A DNA stretch of 64,000 nt, taken from positions 62,001 to 126,000 of the forward strand of contig SXXW01000011.1 in assembly GCA_005791165.1 (NCBI GenBank), written 5' to 3'. The position numbers and the translations under genes were made by a program. The notes beneath the pieces are model-generated. The model did no database searches. It was given only the letters and a program-made list of their open reading frames with translations, and was not told where the DNA came from. This DNA is from Cytophagaceae bacterium (GTDB lineage Bacteria; Bacteroidota; Bacteroidia; Cytophagales; Spirosomataceae). This document shows, one piece after another, positions 37,592 through 47,350 of the stretch; position 1 is the stretch's first letter, and the number at the start of each line of letters is the position of its first letter.

Positions 37592-40500
37592 ATGAAATTA
37601 AAATCCTTCGGCGGATTATCGCTTATCCTATGGCTATTCGTTAGTCCGCTCTTCGCCCAAACAACGTATCCCGCTAACGATGTGGCCACCCCACGTTCAG
37701 GATACTACGCATTTACAAACGCAAAAATTTATAAAGACGCCAAAACCATCATCAATTCGGCGACTCTAATTATCAAACAAGGGAAAATCGAAGCTGTTGG
37801 CATTAATTTGCCTCTGCCAAAAGAAGCCATTGTCATCGACTGCAAAGGGAAATCCATTTATCCTTCTTTTATTGACATATATAGTGATTATGGGATGAAC
37901 CAAGTGCAGCCTTCCATGACTACTTATCGGTCGCCTTCGCAAATGCTTTCTAATACCAAGGGGCCTTATTCATGGAACCAAGCCTTAAAAACTGAAGTTT
38001 TGCATGTTAAAAACTTTTCCGTGAATGATGCGAGGGCTAAGGAATATAGAAAATTAGGATTTGGCTCAGTGCTCACGCACCAATTGGACGGCATTTCCCG
38101 CGGGGTTGGATTGTTAACTACCCTAGCTAAAGAAAAAGAAAATATGGTCATCCTAAAGGAAAAAGCATCCGCCCACTTTTCTTTCGACAAAGGCTCCTCG
38201 ACGCAAGATTATCCAAATTCTTTAATGGGTAGCATCGCTCTTTTACGGCAGCATTTTTTAGATGCTAGTTGGTATAAAACGAAACCAAGTCAAGAAGGAC
38301 TAAATCTTACCTTACAGGCATTCAACGAAAATGCGAACCTTCCGCAAATATTTGAAGTTTCCGATAAATGGTCTGTTTTTAGGGCCAATAAAATTGCTAG
38401 TGAATTTGTGGTTCAATACATCTTCAAAGCAGGCGGAAATGAATACCAACGCATTGATGAAGTTAAAGCGATTAAAGCTTCCTTCATTTTGCCTATCAAC
38501 TTCCCACAAGCGATGGATGTGGAAGATCCAAATGATGCTCGTTTTGTCAATGTTTCAGATCTAAAACATTGGGAGTTGGCGCCAACAAATCCAGCCGCTT
38601 TTGAAAAGGCTGGAATTCCATTTGCTTTGACTGCGAGTGGATTAAAGGATATCAGTCAGTTCATGCCTAACTTAAAAAAGGCTATTCAAAATGGACTCTC
38701 AGAAGAAAAAGCATTAGAGGCTTTAACCACAACACCGGCATCTTTGTTAGGAGTTTCAAGTGCAGTAGGCAGTTTGGAAGCAGGCAAATGGGCCAATTTC
38801 CTCATTACGACTGGTCCTATTTTTGCTGACAAAACAGTATTGGTTGAAAACTGGATTCAAGGATCAGCCTATGGGATTTCGACGGATTCCAAAATGGAAT
38901 TGGCTGGTAAGTATAAGTTCACACTAGGAAATCAAACTGCGCAATTATCCGTAACTGGGGAAACAGGGATTTATAAAGCTCAATTAATAGGGAAAGATAC
39001 CTTGGCCGTAGAATTTAGTCAAAAAGACCAATTGGTCAATTTGATTTATACGGCCAAAGCAGATCAAGGCAAAAAGACTCGACTATCCGGTGACTTCTTA
39101 GGAAATTCAATGTTAGGAACGGGTACTTTGGGGAACGGAGAATGGGTTTCTTGGCAAGCGACTCGCGAAGCTAATGCAGATACCGTGAGCAATAAAAAGC
39201 GTCCTGTAAAATCAGAAGAAGTAGGGTCAGTCGTGTTTCCATTTAATGGATATGGGCAAAAAACGATTCCAAAATCAGAAACTATTTTGATTAAAAATAC
39301 AACCGTTTGGACCAATGAGAAATCAGGGATTTTAAAAGAAACGGATGTACTGATTAAGAATGGTAAAATTGCCGCAATTGGAAAAGGGCTGAAAGACCCG
39401 ACGGCCCGTGTGGTGAATGGAGCCGGCAAACATGTTACCGCGGGTATCATTGACGAACATTCCCATGTGGCCGCATCGGGAGGAATTAATGAATGCTCTC
39501 AATCCGTTACGGCGGAAGTTCGAATTACCGATGTAATAGATCCGGAGGATGTGGATATGTATCGCCAATTGAGCGGCGGGGTGACTTCCAGTCATATCCT
39601 GCATGGTAGTTGTAATACGGTCGGCGGACAAACTCAATTATTGAAATTCCGTTGGGGCCAAACAGCCGAAGGCTTAAAGTTTGCTAATTGGGACCCATTC
39701 ATCAAGTTTGCTTTGGGGGAAAATGTGAAACGATCATATAACCCATCGAATCCGAGATTCCCTGATACAAGAATGGGGGTGGAGCAAGTTTTAACGGACG
39801 CTTTCACCCGTGCACGTGATTATGAAAAGCAAGGTCCTGGAAAGCGAATTGATTTGGAATTAGAGGCTTTAGTTGAAATATTAAATCATAAAAGATTTAT
39901 CACTTGCCATTCCTATGTACAAAGTGAAATTAATGCCATGATGAAAGTGGCAGATAAATTCGGTTTCACGGTGAATACATTTACCCATATTTTAGAAGGC
40001 TATAAAGTGGCGGATAAAATGAAAGCGCATGGGGCTAGTGCGTCAACGTTCTCAGACTGGTGGAATTATAAAATGGAGGTGGTTGACGCGATTCCTCAAA
40101 ATGCCTTTTTGATGCAAAAAAATGGAGTGAATGTGGCCATCAATTCAGATGATGCTGAAATGGCGCGTCATTTAAATCATGAAGCGGCTAAATCCATTAA
40201 ATATGCGGGAATGTCAGAGGAAGATGCCCTCAAAATGGTTACGTTGAACCCGGCAAAAATGCTCCATGTGGCTGATCGCGTGGGTAGCCTTAAAGAAGGA
40301 AAAGACGCGGATCTAGTTATTTGGTCTGATCATCCATTGAGTATTTACGCTAAATCTGAAAAGACGATTGTGGATGGCGCGGTTGTTTTTGATCGCGAAG
40401 TAGATGCAAAATTGCAAATTGACCTAAAGAAAGAAAAGCAAAGGTTAATTCAAAAAATGATCTTGGCTAAAAAAGGAGGTTCTGCCACTAGGCCTATGAC

Positions 40501-40600
40501 TCCATCATTCAGAGAGGAAAATATGTGCGAAGATGATCACGGACATGGCAAGAGTCTTTGGGATCGTATTTCCCAACGTATGATTTTAACAGAAAACTAA
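37592..40600 (+). CDS. Amidohydrolase family protein, two tandem amidohydrolase-like domains
   Basis: First domain KSIYPSFIDIYSDYG..., ALEALTTTPASLLGVSSAVGSLEAGKWANFLITTG; second domain KHVTAGIIDEHSHVAASGG..., NSDDAEMARHLNHEAAKSIKYAGMSEEDALKMVTLNPAKMLHVADRVGSLKEGKDADLVIWSDHPL. Confidence 0.92.
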   Translation: MKLKSFGGLSLILWLFVSPLFAQTTYPANDVATPRSGYYAFTNAKIYKDAKTIINSATLIIKQGKIEAVGINLPLPKEAIVIDCKGKSIYPSFIDIYSDYGMNQVQPSMTTYRSPSQMLSNTKGPYSWNQALKTEVLHVKNFSVNDARAKEYRKLGFGSVLTHQLDGISRGVGLLTTLAKEKENMVILKEKASAHFSFDKGSSTQDYPNSLMGSIALLRQHFLDASWYKTKPSQEGLNLTLQAFNENANLPQIFEVSDKWSVFRANKIASEFVVQYIFKAGGNEYQRIDEVKAIKASFILPINFPQAMDVEDPNDARFVNVSDLKHWELAPTNPAAFEKAGIPFALTASGLKDISQFMPNLKKAIQNGLSEEKALEALTTTPASLLGVSSAVGSLEAGKWANFLITTGPIFADKTVLVENWIQGSAYGISTDSKMELAGKYKFTLGNQTAQLSVTGETGIYKAQLIGKDTLAVEFSQKDQLVNLIYTAKADQGKKTRLSGDFLGNSMLGTGTLGNGEWVSWQATREANADTVSNKKRPVKSEEVGSVVFPFNGYGQKTIPKSETILIKNTTVWTNEKSGILKETDVLIKNGKIAAIGKGLKDPTARVVNGAGKHVTAGIIDEHSHVAASGGINECSQSVTAEVRITDVIDPEDVDMYRQLSGGVTSSHILHGSCNTVGGQTQLLKFRWGQTAEGLKFANWDPFIKFALGENVKRSYNPSNPRFPDTRMGVEQVLTDAFTRARDYEKQGPGKRIDLELEALVEILNHKRFITCHSYVQSEINAMMKVADKFGFTVNTFTHILEGYKVADKMKAHGASASTFSDWWNYKMEVVDAIPQNAFLMQKNGVNVAINSDDAEMARHLNHEAAKSIKYAGMSEEDALKMVTLNPAKMLHVADRVGSLKEGKDADLVIWSDHPLSIYAKSEKTIVDGAVVFDREVDAKLQIDLKKEKQRLIQKMILAKKGGSATRPMTPSFREENMCEDDHGHGKSLWDRISQRMILTEN

Positions 40601-40614
40601 CATTGACACATCAC

Positions 40615-41913
40615 ATGAAAAATATATTATATATCGCAATATGCTTGGTTGCATACCCCTTGTTTTCTCAAGAAACTATGCATCCATCGCCTGCTCAATC
40701 TAAGAAGATCGTGATTACGGGTGGAACTTTACATATAGGAAATGGCCAGGTTTCGACGGGCAATATCATTATTGAAAAAGGAAAATTGAAAATTGACATG
40801 AATGCACCTACTCTAACGGGAGATCTAGAGCACATTGATGCTACAGGAAAGCATATTTATCCGGGCATTATTGCGCCCAACACAAATCTAGGTTTAGTGG
40901 AAGTAAGTTCGACAAAATCGACGGTCGACAATGTAGAATTAGGTGATATTCACCCCAATATTCGCTCCATTGTAGCCTATAATACCGATAGTAAAGTAAT
41001 CAACACGTTGCGTTCAAATGGGATTTTATTAGCTCAAATTGTCCCAAGTGGCGGATTAATTCCAGGAACTTCTACGGTAGTCCAATTGGACGCTTGGAAT
41101 TGGGAAGATGCAGCCTATGCCTTAGATAATGGAGTTCATTTGACCATGCCCGCGTTAATTAATCGGCCTTCATTTATGAGCTATAGACGTAGAGATGCGG
41201 ATGTGGACCAAGTTAAATTAGGATTAGAGCGCATTGATATGGCAAGAAGTTTTTTCAAAGAAGCTCAGGCCTATTTAAATGAAAAAACGCATGCCGCCAC
41301 CAATTTAAAATATGAGGCCTGTAAGGGATTGTTTGATCGGTCTAAATCCTTGTATGTCAACTGTGACCTGGTGAAGGAGATGTTGGCCGCCATACATTTA
41401 GCCGCGGAATTTAATTTTAAATTAGTGATTGTTGGCGGTACAGATGCTTGGATGATTGGCGATATTTTGAAGGAAAATAAGGTCGCTGTCATTTTAGCTG
41501 AGCCACATAGTTTACCGGCAACGGACGATGATGCGGTAGACCAACCTTATAAAACGGGGGCGATGCTTCAAAAAGCGGGTGTATTATTTACGATTTGTCA
41601 AGATGGTTCTGATGGACACAGCCAACAACGTAACTTGGTTTTCCAAGCAGGAACCATGGTTGCTTATGGCTTGACAAAAGAGGAGGCATTGCAAGCGATT
41701 ACTTTGAACGCTGCCAAAATATTGGGCATTGATTCGCGTACGGGTAGTCTTGAAAATGGGAAGGATGCCAACCTTGTTATTTGTAATGGAGATATCTTAG
41801 ATATGAAGTCAAGTACGGTAACACATGCTTTTATTCAAGGAAGAGCTGTCAACTTAGATAATAAGCATAGCCAACTATTTGAACGATATAAGTATAAATA
41901 TTCCATTAAGTAA
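40615..41913 (+). CDS. Amidohydrolase family protein (imidazolonepropionase-like)
   Basis: Signal peptide MKNILYIAICLVAYPLFSQ; TKEEALQAITLNAAKILGIDSRTGSLENGKDANLVICNGDIL. ATG 40615 preferred over 40558. Confidence 0.9.
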   Translation: MKNILYIAICLVAYPLFSQETMHPSPAQSKKIVITGGTLHIGNGQVSTGNIIIEKGKLKIDMNAPTLTGDLEHIDATGKHIYPGIIAPNTNLGLVEVSSTKSTVDNVELGDIHPNIRSIVAYNTDSKVINTLRSNGILLAQIVPSGGLIPGTSTVVQLDAWNWEDAAYALDNGVHLTMPALINRPSFMSYRRRDADVDQVKLGLERIDMARSFFKEAQAYLNEKTHAATNLKYEACKGLFDRSKSLYVNCDLVKEMLAAIHLAAEFNFKLVIVGGTDAWMIGDILKENKVAVILAEPHSLPATDDDAVDQPYKTGAMLQKAGVLFTICQDGSDGHSQQRNLVFQAGTMVAYGLTKEEALQAITLNAAKILGIDSRTGSLENGKDANLVICNGDILDMKSSTVTHAFIQGRAVNLDNKHSQLFERYKYKYSIK

Positions 41914-41931
41914 AAGTGGTTTTTGAAAACG

Positions 41932-41964
41932 AAAGGAGTGGAATTTATTCTACTCCTTTTTTTT
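41932..41964 (+). terminator. Intrinsic terminator downstream of amidohydrolase genes
   Basis: aaaggagtggaa-ttta-ttctactccttt followed by T tract; 12-bp stem with one wobble. Confidence 0.85.
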
Positions 41965-42141
41965 GTTATTTTTTATATGTCACTAAAAGACATTTATAAA
42001 CTATAAGTCTAGTAAAATTCTTTAAAAGCGCTTTTGAAATCAGTATAGTTATTAATTTTAGAAATATTGTTTAGTTTGATTGGTAATTTGATAAACATAT
42101 TTGAAATAGAAATAGATTATTAACCTTAAACGCCTACCACT

Positions 42142-42348
42142 ATGAAAACAAAATTAAATTTCTCAGTACTTTTAATTAAATCTCGTCGCAATAAGCGATT
42201 GACCCAACGCGAAGTTGCTCAGGCCGTCGGGGTAAGTCAAAGCGCTTACAATTATTGGGAGTCTGGTAAACATTACCCAAACGTTCAAAAGATTTTTTCT
42301 TTAACTCGAGTCTTGAGTATACCGATTGAAGAAATGATTGGCGGTTGA
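42142..42348 (+). CDS. Small XRE-family helix-turn-helix transcriptional regulator
   Basis: LLIKSRRNKRLTQREVAQAVGVSQSAYNYWESGKHYPNVQKIFSLTRVLSIPIEEMIGG. Confidence 0.93.
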   Translation: MKTKLNFSVLLIKSRRNKRLTQREVAQAVGVSQSAYNYWESGKHYPNVQKIFSLTRVLSIPIEEMIGG

Positions 42349-42352
42349 CCAT

Positions 42353-42386
42353 AAAAATCCTTGGACTTAATCTCCAAGGATTTTTT
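42353..42386 (+). terminator. Intrinsic terminator downstream of HTH gene
   Basis: aaaaatccttgga-cttaatc-tccaaggattttttatt stem-loop with T tract immediately after the HTH stop. Confidence 0.85.
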
Positions 42387-42415
42387 ATTCGTGGACTTAA
42401 TATGATTACCTTTGA

Positions 42416-42979
42416 ATGATGATCATTTATCTAAAAAATTTAGCGAGTCTTATTTTCGTTTTTGGATTGCTCCTAAGTTGTGGCAGTGCTGAGAAATCAG
42501 TTCAAAAAAACAATTATTTTGCATGGTCGGCTTTCTTGAAGCAGCAAATTAATGGGTATGCCAAATCAAATCAAAGGGTTCATAAGACGGTCGTTCTTGA
42601 TGGGAAAAAGGAAGTAAAAATTGTCTCAAATGTAGATTGGGAAAAAGAATTTGCGCTATATCTAGAAGCGGATCTTAATAAGCCAGCCTATGAAAAGAGT
42701 TACGATAACCTTTCCGAGCCAGGATTTTATTGGTATTCTTTGAAAAAAGATGAAAGCTTACCAGTCAAAAAAATGATTATTCATTTAGATGCTGATGAAC
42801 GTCCCAGCAAGGTGGAAATTGAGATTTCTCAAAAAAACTTTTTATTTGAAACTCGGAAAAAGCTCTTTATGAATTTTTCAGAGGGACGCATTCAAACGTA
42901 TTATATTGAAGGAATGCAGCAGTTTTTTTTAGCAGAACCTACCAGCTATAAAATATTAGGCGTGCTAATCGCCAAATAA
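42416..42979 (+). CDS. Hypothetical lipoprotein (187 aa)
   Basis: Lipobox LLLSCGSAEKS; complete ORF; C-terminus overlaps the convergent CysM gene by 15 bp. Confidence 0.7.
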   Translation: MMIIYLKNLASLIFVFGLLLSCGSAEKSVQKNNYFAWSAFLKQQINGYAKSNQRVHKTVVLDGKKEVKIVSNVDWEKEFALYLEADLNKPAYEKSYDNLSEPGFYWYSLKKDESLPVKKMIIHLDADERPSKVEIEISQKNFLFETRKKLFMNFSEGRIQTYYIEGMQQFFLAEPTSYKILGVLIAK

Positions 42980-43840
42980 TCCACTGGATAAATAGCGATC
43001 CCCACGGTCACAGATAATACAAACAATTAGGCCTTCTTCTAATTCATTGGCTAGTCGAATACTGGCTGATACACCCCCGCCACTACTCATTCCCCCAAAA
43101 ACACCCTCAACTTTTGCTAGTTTTCGAGTCATTTCGGTGGCATCCTGCTCGGAAACATCCATAATTCGGTCTACTCGTGAAGGGTCATAAATTTTTGGTC
43201 GGTATTCGATGGGCCAACGCCTTATTCCAGGTATTTTAGAACCTTCAGTCGGTTGGCAACCCACGATTTGAATACCAGGGTTTTGTTCTTTTAAATACAT
43301 GGAAGTACCCATAATCGTGCCTGTAGTTCCCATGGAGCTAACAAAATGAGTAATTTTTCCCTGGGTATCTCGATAGATTTCAGGACCAGTGGTTCTATAA
43401 TGGGCCAAATAATTATCAGGATTCTCGAATTGATTCAGCAAAATATATTCGCCAGATTTTGATTTTTCTATCGCATAATCACGTGCTGATTCGATGGTTT
43501 CGGTTAAGGTTACTTTGGCACCAAAAGCCTCCATGGTCAGAACACGTTCTTTGGTCGAGTTGGATGGCATAGCCAATTCAATTTCGATTCCATATAAACG
43601 TGCAATCATGGCTAATGCGATGCCGGTGTTTCCTGATGTTGCTTCAATTAACTTAGTCCCCGCCTTGATTTCTCCTCGCTCTAATGCCCCTTGAATCATA
43701 CTTTTTGCCGCACGATCTTTCACAGAACCTCCAGGATTATCACCTTCTAATTTCCCAAAAATTTTAACTTTGGGATTATCATGCAAATGAGTAAGGGCCA
43801 CTAGCGGGGTATTGCCAACTAAATCTAACAAATTGCTCAT
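42965..43840 (-). CDS. cysM: Cysteine synthase (O-acetylserine sulfhydrylase, CysM-like)
   Basis: LVGNTPLVAL; GGSVKDRAAKSMIQGA; EATSGNTGIALAMIA; GTTGTIMGTSMYL; GGMSSGGGVSASIRLANE. Confidence 0.93.
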   Translation of the reverse strand: MSNLLDLVGNTPLVALTHLHDNPKVKIFGKLEGDNPGGSVKDRAAKSMIQGALERGEIKAGTKLIEATSGNTGIALAMIARLYGIEIELAMPSNSTKERVLTMEAFGAKVTLTETIESARDYAIEKSKSGEYILLNQFENPDNYLAHYRTTGPEIYRDTQGKITHFVSSMGTTGTIMGTSMYLKEQNPGIQIVGCQPTEGSKIPGIRRWPIEYRPKIYDPSRVDRIMDVSEQDATEMTRKLAKVEGVFGGMSSGGGVSASIRLANELEEGLIVCIICDRGDRYLSSGLFGD

Positions 43841-43841
43841 T

Positions 43842-44645
43842 TTAACCTTTGATTAATTTTGAGGTGGACTGATGATAAATTTTAGTTTGTGCAGGAACAC
43901 TATGGGTTAGCCAAACATTCCCACCGATAATGGATTCTTTTCCTACAACGGTTTCACCGCCTAAAATAGTGGCACCTGAATAGATAACTACTCCATTTTC
44001 GATGGTTGGGTGTCTTTTTGTTGACGCCATTTTCTTATCGACGGAAAGCGCACCTAACGTAACCCCTTGATAAATTTTTACTCGCTCACCGATTGTACAC
44101 GTCTCACCGATTACGATTCCTGTTCCATGGTCCATGAAAAAATAACGTCCTATTTTGGCCCCCGGATGAATATCGATTCCCGTTTTTGAATGGGCATATT
44201 CGGTTAAAATTCTGGGGATCAACGGGATGGATAGTTGGTGTAATCCGTGGGCCAACCGATAAAATGCCATGGCGTAAAACCCTGGATAAGTTCTAATTAC
44301 TTCGTAATCTGTGCTTGCAGCGGGGTCACCTTGTACCATGGCCTCCACATCGGTCAATAATAATGCGTGGATTTCCGGTATTTTACTAAAGTATTCTTGG
44401 GCTAATTTTTCCGGAGATTCTTTTAACTCCCCTTTCATAGAATGTAAAATACTTTCTAATCCAGTTTCTAAACTTTCAAATACAGCTTTTAATTCTGTTT
44501 TTGTTTTGAAATGTATTCTGGATTGCTCAGGAAATAGCGTTAAGACAATTTTTGTAAATAACTTTTTAATTTCAGATGTAGCCGGAAATGCACGCGTATG
44601 CATGTGCTTTTCTAAGATGTTTGTTATAAAAGATTCAGGCAGCAT
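43842..44645 (-). CDS. cysE: Serine O-acetyltransferase
   Basis: GIDIHPGAKIGRYFFMDHGTGIVIGETCTIGERVKIYQGVTLGALS...KRHPTIENGVVIYSGATILGG left-handed beta-helix; 1 bp from cysM. Confidence 0.93.
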   Translation of the reverse strand: MLPESFITNILEKHMHTRAFPATSEIKKLFTKIVLTLFPEQSRIHFKTKTELKAVFESLETGLESILHSMKGELKESPEKLAQEYFSKIPEIHALLLTDVEAMVQGDPAASTDYEVIRTYPGFYAMAFYRLAHGLHQLSIPLIPRILTEYAHSKTGIDIHPGAKIGRYFFMDHGTGIVIGETCTIGERVKIYQGVTLGALSVDKKMASTKRHPTIENGVVIYSGATILGGETVVGKESIIGGNVWLTHSVPAQTKIYHQSTSKLIKG

Positions 44646-44649
44646 AGAA

Positions 44650-45690
44650 TTATGTATTAAAATTGAAATTAACTAGATCATGGGCTAAAACCGAATTTAC
44701 TTGCAAATTTGTGTCTAACGTATGAATTTCTAGTCTATTTATCTGTGAGTCATCCCGCTTTATTAAGCCATGAAGATAGGCCTTATCGTAGTAATTTAGC
44801 GTTATAGCCGCCACTTCCGTAAAATCATTTATTTCTAAACACTCCACGGCTCTTTGAAAATGCTGCCCACCTAAACGTTTCCTTATCTTTTCTAAAGCCT
44901 TCAATAAATCAGCTTTGGGATATTGTGCGTACACTTGGACTAAATGGGGTAGTCGGTATTTTGCGTCGATATCCAAAAATAAGCAAGGGGATTCACGTAA
45001 ACGGACATAAAACGATTCTGTCATAAACACCTTTCCTATATTCCTACTTTCATCTTCCACCCAAATCGGCTTTTTAAAATCCATTTGTTGTAATTCATGA
45101 CACAAAAGATTTTCAAAGTGCTCACTGCTGGGTTGCTCCTCCAACCCTAAATGCCCAAAGGCCGAACCTCGATGATGTGCGAGGCCCTCCAAATCAATGA
45201 CTTGAATGCCCCTTTTCTTCATCTCAATCAAGATTTCCGTTTTGCCACTACCGGTTTTTCCTCCTAGAACGATTAAAGGGATCTTCTTTTCTAATTCAGC
45301 TAAAACGTTTTTTCGGTAGGCTTTATAGCCGCCAACTAACACTTTTACTTCTAATCCGGCGGTTTCAAAAAGCCAGGCCATGCTGCCAGAACGCATGCCG
45401 CCACGCCAACAATGAACCAATAGGACCCCGTCTTTGGCTATTTTTTTTGCCTTTTTTACCCATTGGGCCAACTGTGGTCCAACGATTTCCAAACCTAATT
45501 CTATCGCTTGTTCTTTTCCAACTTGCTTGTAGGTGGTTCCTACTTGCGCGCGTTCCTCATTGGTGAATATGGGAAAAGATATGGCACCCGGAATATGCGC
45601 TCGTTCAAATTCAGCCGGAGACCGAACATCGATGAGCGGATATTGATTGGCTTCAGCCAAAAACGATATGACATCTAATTTTTCTGGCAT
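44650..45690 (-). CDS. mnmH: tRNA 2-selenouridine synthase (MnmH/SelU)
   Basis: Rhodanese LIDVRSPAEFERAHIPGAISFPIFTNEERAQVGTTYKQVGKEQAIELG; VHCWRGGMRSGSMAWL active-site Cys; VGGYKAYR; Walker A VLGGKTGSGKTEIL. Confidence 0.95.
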   Translation of the reverse strand: MPEKLDVISFLAEANQYPLIDVRSPAEFERAHIPGAISFPIFTNEERAQVGTTYKQVGKEQAIELGLEIVGPQLAQWVKKAKKIAKDGVLLVHCWRGGMRSGSMAWLFETAGLEVKVLVGGYKAYRKNVLAELEKKIPLIVLGGKTGSGKTEILIEMKKRGIQVIDLEGLAHHRGSAFGHLGLEEQPSSEHFENLLCHELQQMDFKKPIWVEDESRNIGKVFMTESFYVRLRESPCLFLDIDAKYRLPHLVQVYAQYPKADLLKALEKIRKRLGGQHFQRAVECLEINDFTEVAAITLNYYDKAYLHGLIKRDDSQINRLEIHTLDTNLQVNSVLAHDLVNFNFNT

Positions 45691-45692
45691 AT

Positions 45693-47243
45693 TTAATCCA
45701 AATTGATCGCATACATCTCAAAAAGAAGGGGATCAAATGTGTCTAGTAATTGTTGAATGAAAGCCGGATGCTCCATGTAATAATTTAAAAAATTCTCATG
45801 CCTTTCCTGCCATTCACCTTCCGGAAATAACGCAGTTTTCAATTGGCTTAATTGGCGAATCGAGGTTTCATGATTTCTTTCTTCTGCTCTTTTCAACTTC
45901 TTCCCCAGCCGCTCAAGGCCATTTTCTACCCGCTTAAACTCAGCTTTTGCACTAGCCTCTAAAGTTGAATCTATTGATTTTACTCGTTTCGCCAATTCGT
46001 TAAAAATCGGACTTAACAAGTTTAATTCAGATTGACAGTTCAACACATGTGCACTTTGGCTCGCTACAAATTTTCGTTTTACTTCGAAATCTTCTAAAAA
46101 CAAATCGGTTAGTCCAATGCCTAATTTGCTTATTTTTTGTTGGTGTTTTTCACTTAAGATTACAGCAAAATTTCGAGGCAATACAATCGGGTAAGGCACT
46201 TGGTGTAAATCAAAAATCCCTTTTAATTGGAGCCAATACCCAACTTCTGCCGGACCACCAATATAAGCCAAATTAGGCAAAATCATTTCTTGGTATAAGG
46301 GTCTTAAAACGACGTTAGGGCTAAATCTTTCAGGAAATTCCGCCACTTCTGCGCGTAACTCTTTTTCAGAAAAAGTAGTGCTGGTGTTTAATAATTGATA
46401 AATATCACCTCTTTTTTCAATTCGCTCACGTAGCCCATCCATTAAATAAAATAAATTAATTTCTCTGGCATTAATCTGAGTTTTGTACCCCATTTCGATT
46501 AATGATTTGGTTGCATTTTCCACAGGTGCAAGATGCGAGTGGTCAAATAAATCAGCCAATACAATGGGCGCAAAAATGGATTTCAATCTTGCAACATCTG
46601 CATCAAGACATATTAGACCCTGGTCGCCAAACAATTCATTCATGTAATGGCGTACCGCTTGGCTTAAATTTTTTGTTTGTGAATAGGCATCTTGAAAGGC
46701 AGATATTGTGAAAGGAATCTCTTTCAAAAATGGCTCAAATTCAGATAAAGAAAATCGGCCAACAGCACCTTTTTGTGAAGTGGCGATTTCGAATTTTTTT
46801 CCTAACCAATGGAAGTGATTTATTTCATCCCAATCATGATCTTCCGTCGCCATCCAATAGACCGGAATAAAATTGGCCTTCGGGTATTTTGCTTTTAATT
46901 TTTTGGCAAGATTGATTGTTGACACGATTTTATAAATCACATAAAGCGGCCCCGTAAAAATATTTAATTGGTGCCCAGTGGTAACCGTATACGTATTTTC
47001 ATCTAATATAGAATCAATCTCCACTTCAAGGCCAAGGTCATTATATTGCCCTTTAATCACCTCGTGTAATATGACTCTATTTGATTGACTAAATGATTTT
47101 TTTTCAGCTATTTGTCTTTCAAAACTTTCCAAATGAGGAGTATTTCCATAAAAGGTAGCTAATGCAGGAAACTCCGCTAAGTAATCAATTAGCAGTTTTG
47201 AGGATGATTGTAGACTTTCAATGGGGTAACTTTTGACTTGCAT
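45693..47243 (-). CDS. bshC: Bacillithiol biosynthesis cysteine-adding enzyme BshC
   Basis: VTTGHQLNIFTGPLYVIYKIVSTINLAKKLKAKYPKANFIPVYWMATEDHDWDEINHFHWLGKKFEI; PNVVLRPLYQEMILPNLAYIGGPAEVGYWLQLKGIFD. Confidence 0.95.
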   Translation of the reverse strand: MQVKSYPIESLQSSSKLLIDYLAEFPALATFYGNTPHLESFERQIAEKKSFSQSNRVILHEVIKGQYNDLGLEVEIDSILDENTYTVTTGHQLNIFTGPLYVIYKIVSTINLAKKLKAKYPKANFIPVYWMATEDHDWDEINHFHWLGKKFEIATSQKGAVGRFSLSEFEPFLKEIPFTISAFQDAYSQTKNLSQAVRHYMNELFGDQGLICLDADVARLKSIFAPIVLADLFDHSHLAPVENATKSLIEMGYKTQINAREINLFYLMDGLRERIEKRGDIYQLLNTSTTFSEKELRAEVAEFPERFSPNVVLRPLYQEMILPNLAYIGGPAEVGYWLQLKGIFDLHQVPYPIVLPRNFAVILSEKHQQKISKLGIGLTDLFLEDFEVKRKFVASQSAHVLNCQSELNLLSPIFNELAKRVKSIDSTLEASAKAEFKRVENGLERLGKKLKRAEERNHETSIRQLSQLKTALFPEGEWQERHENFLNYYMEHPAFIQQLLDTFDPLLFEMYAINLD

Positions 47244-47350
47244 GGAACAATGAATATCTTGGGTATAATTTTTAGTGCCAATTTATTTTACAAAAATATC
47301 TTACGAAATTAAATATATTTAACCGATTTTTGTGGTTCGAACCCCTAGTA

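Noticed and set aside
39064-39450. 128-aa minus-strand ORF in the amidohydrolase gene
   Set aside because: Antisense to a convincing coding sequence; no domain.
44311-44676. 121-aa plus-strand ORF opposite cysE
   Set aside because: Antisense shadow; cysE is strongly supported.
47253-47304. Short direct repeat aatatctt upstream of PorP/SprF
   Set aside because: 8-bp match in AT-rich DNA is expected by chance.
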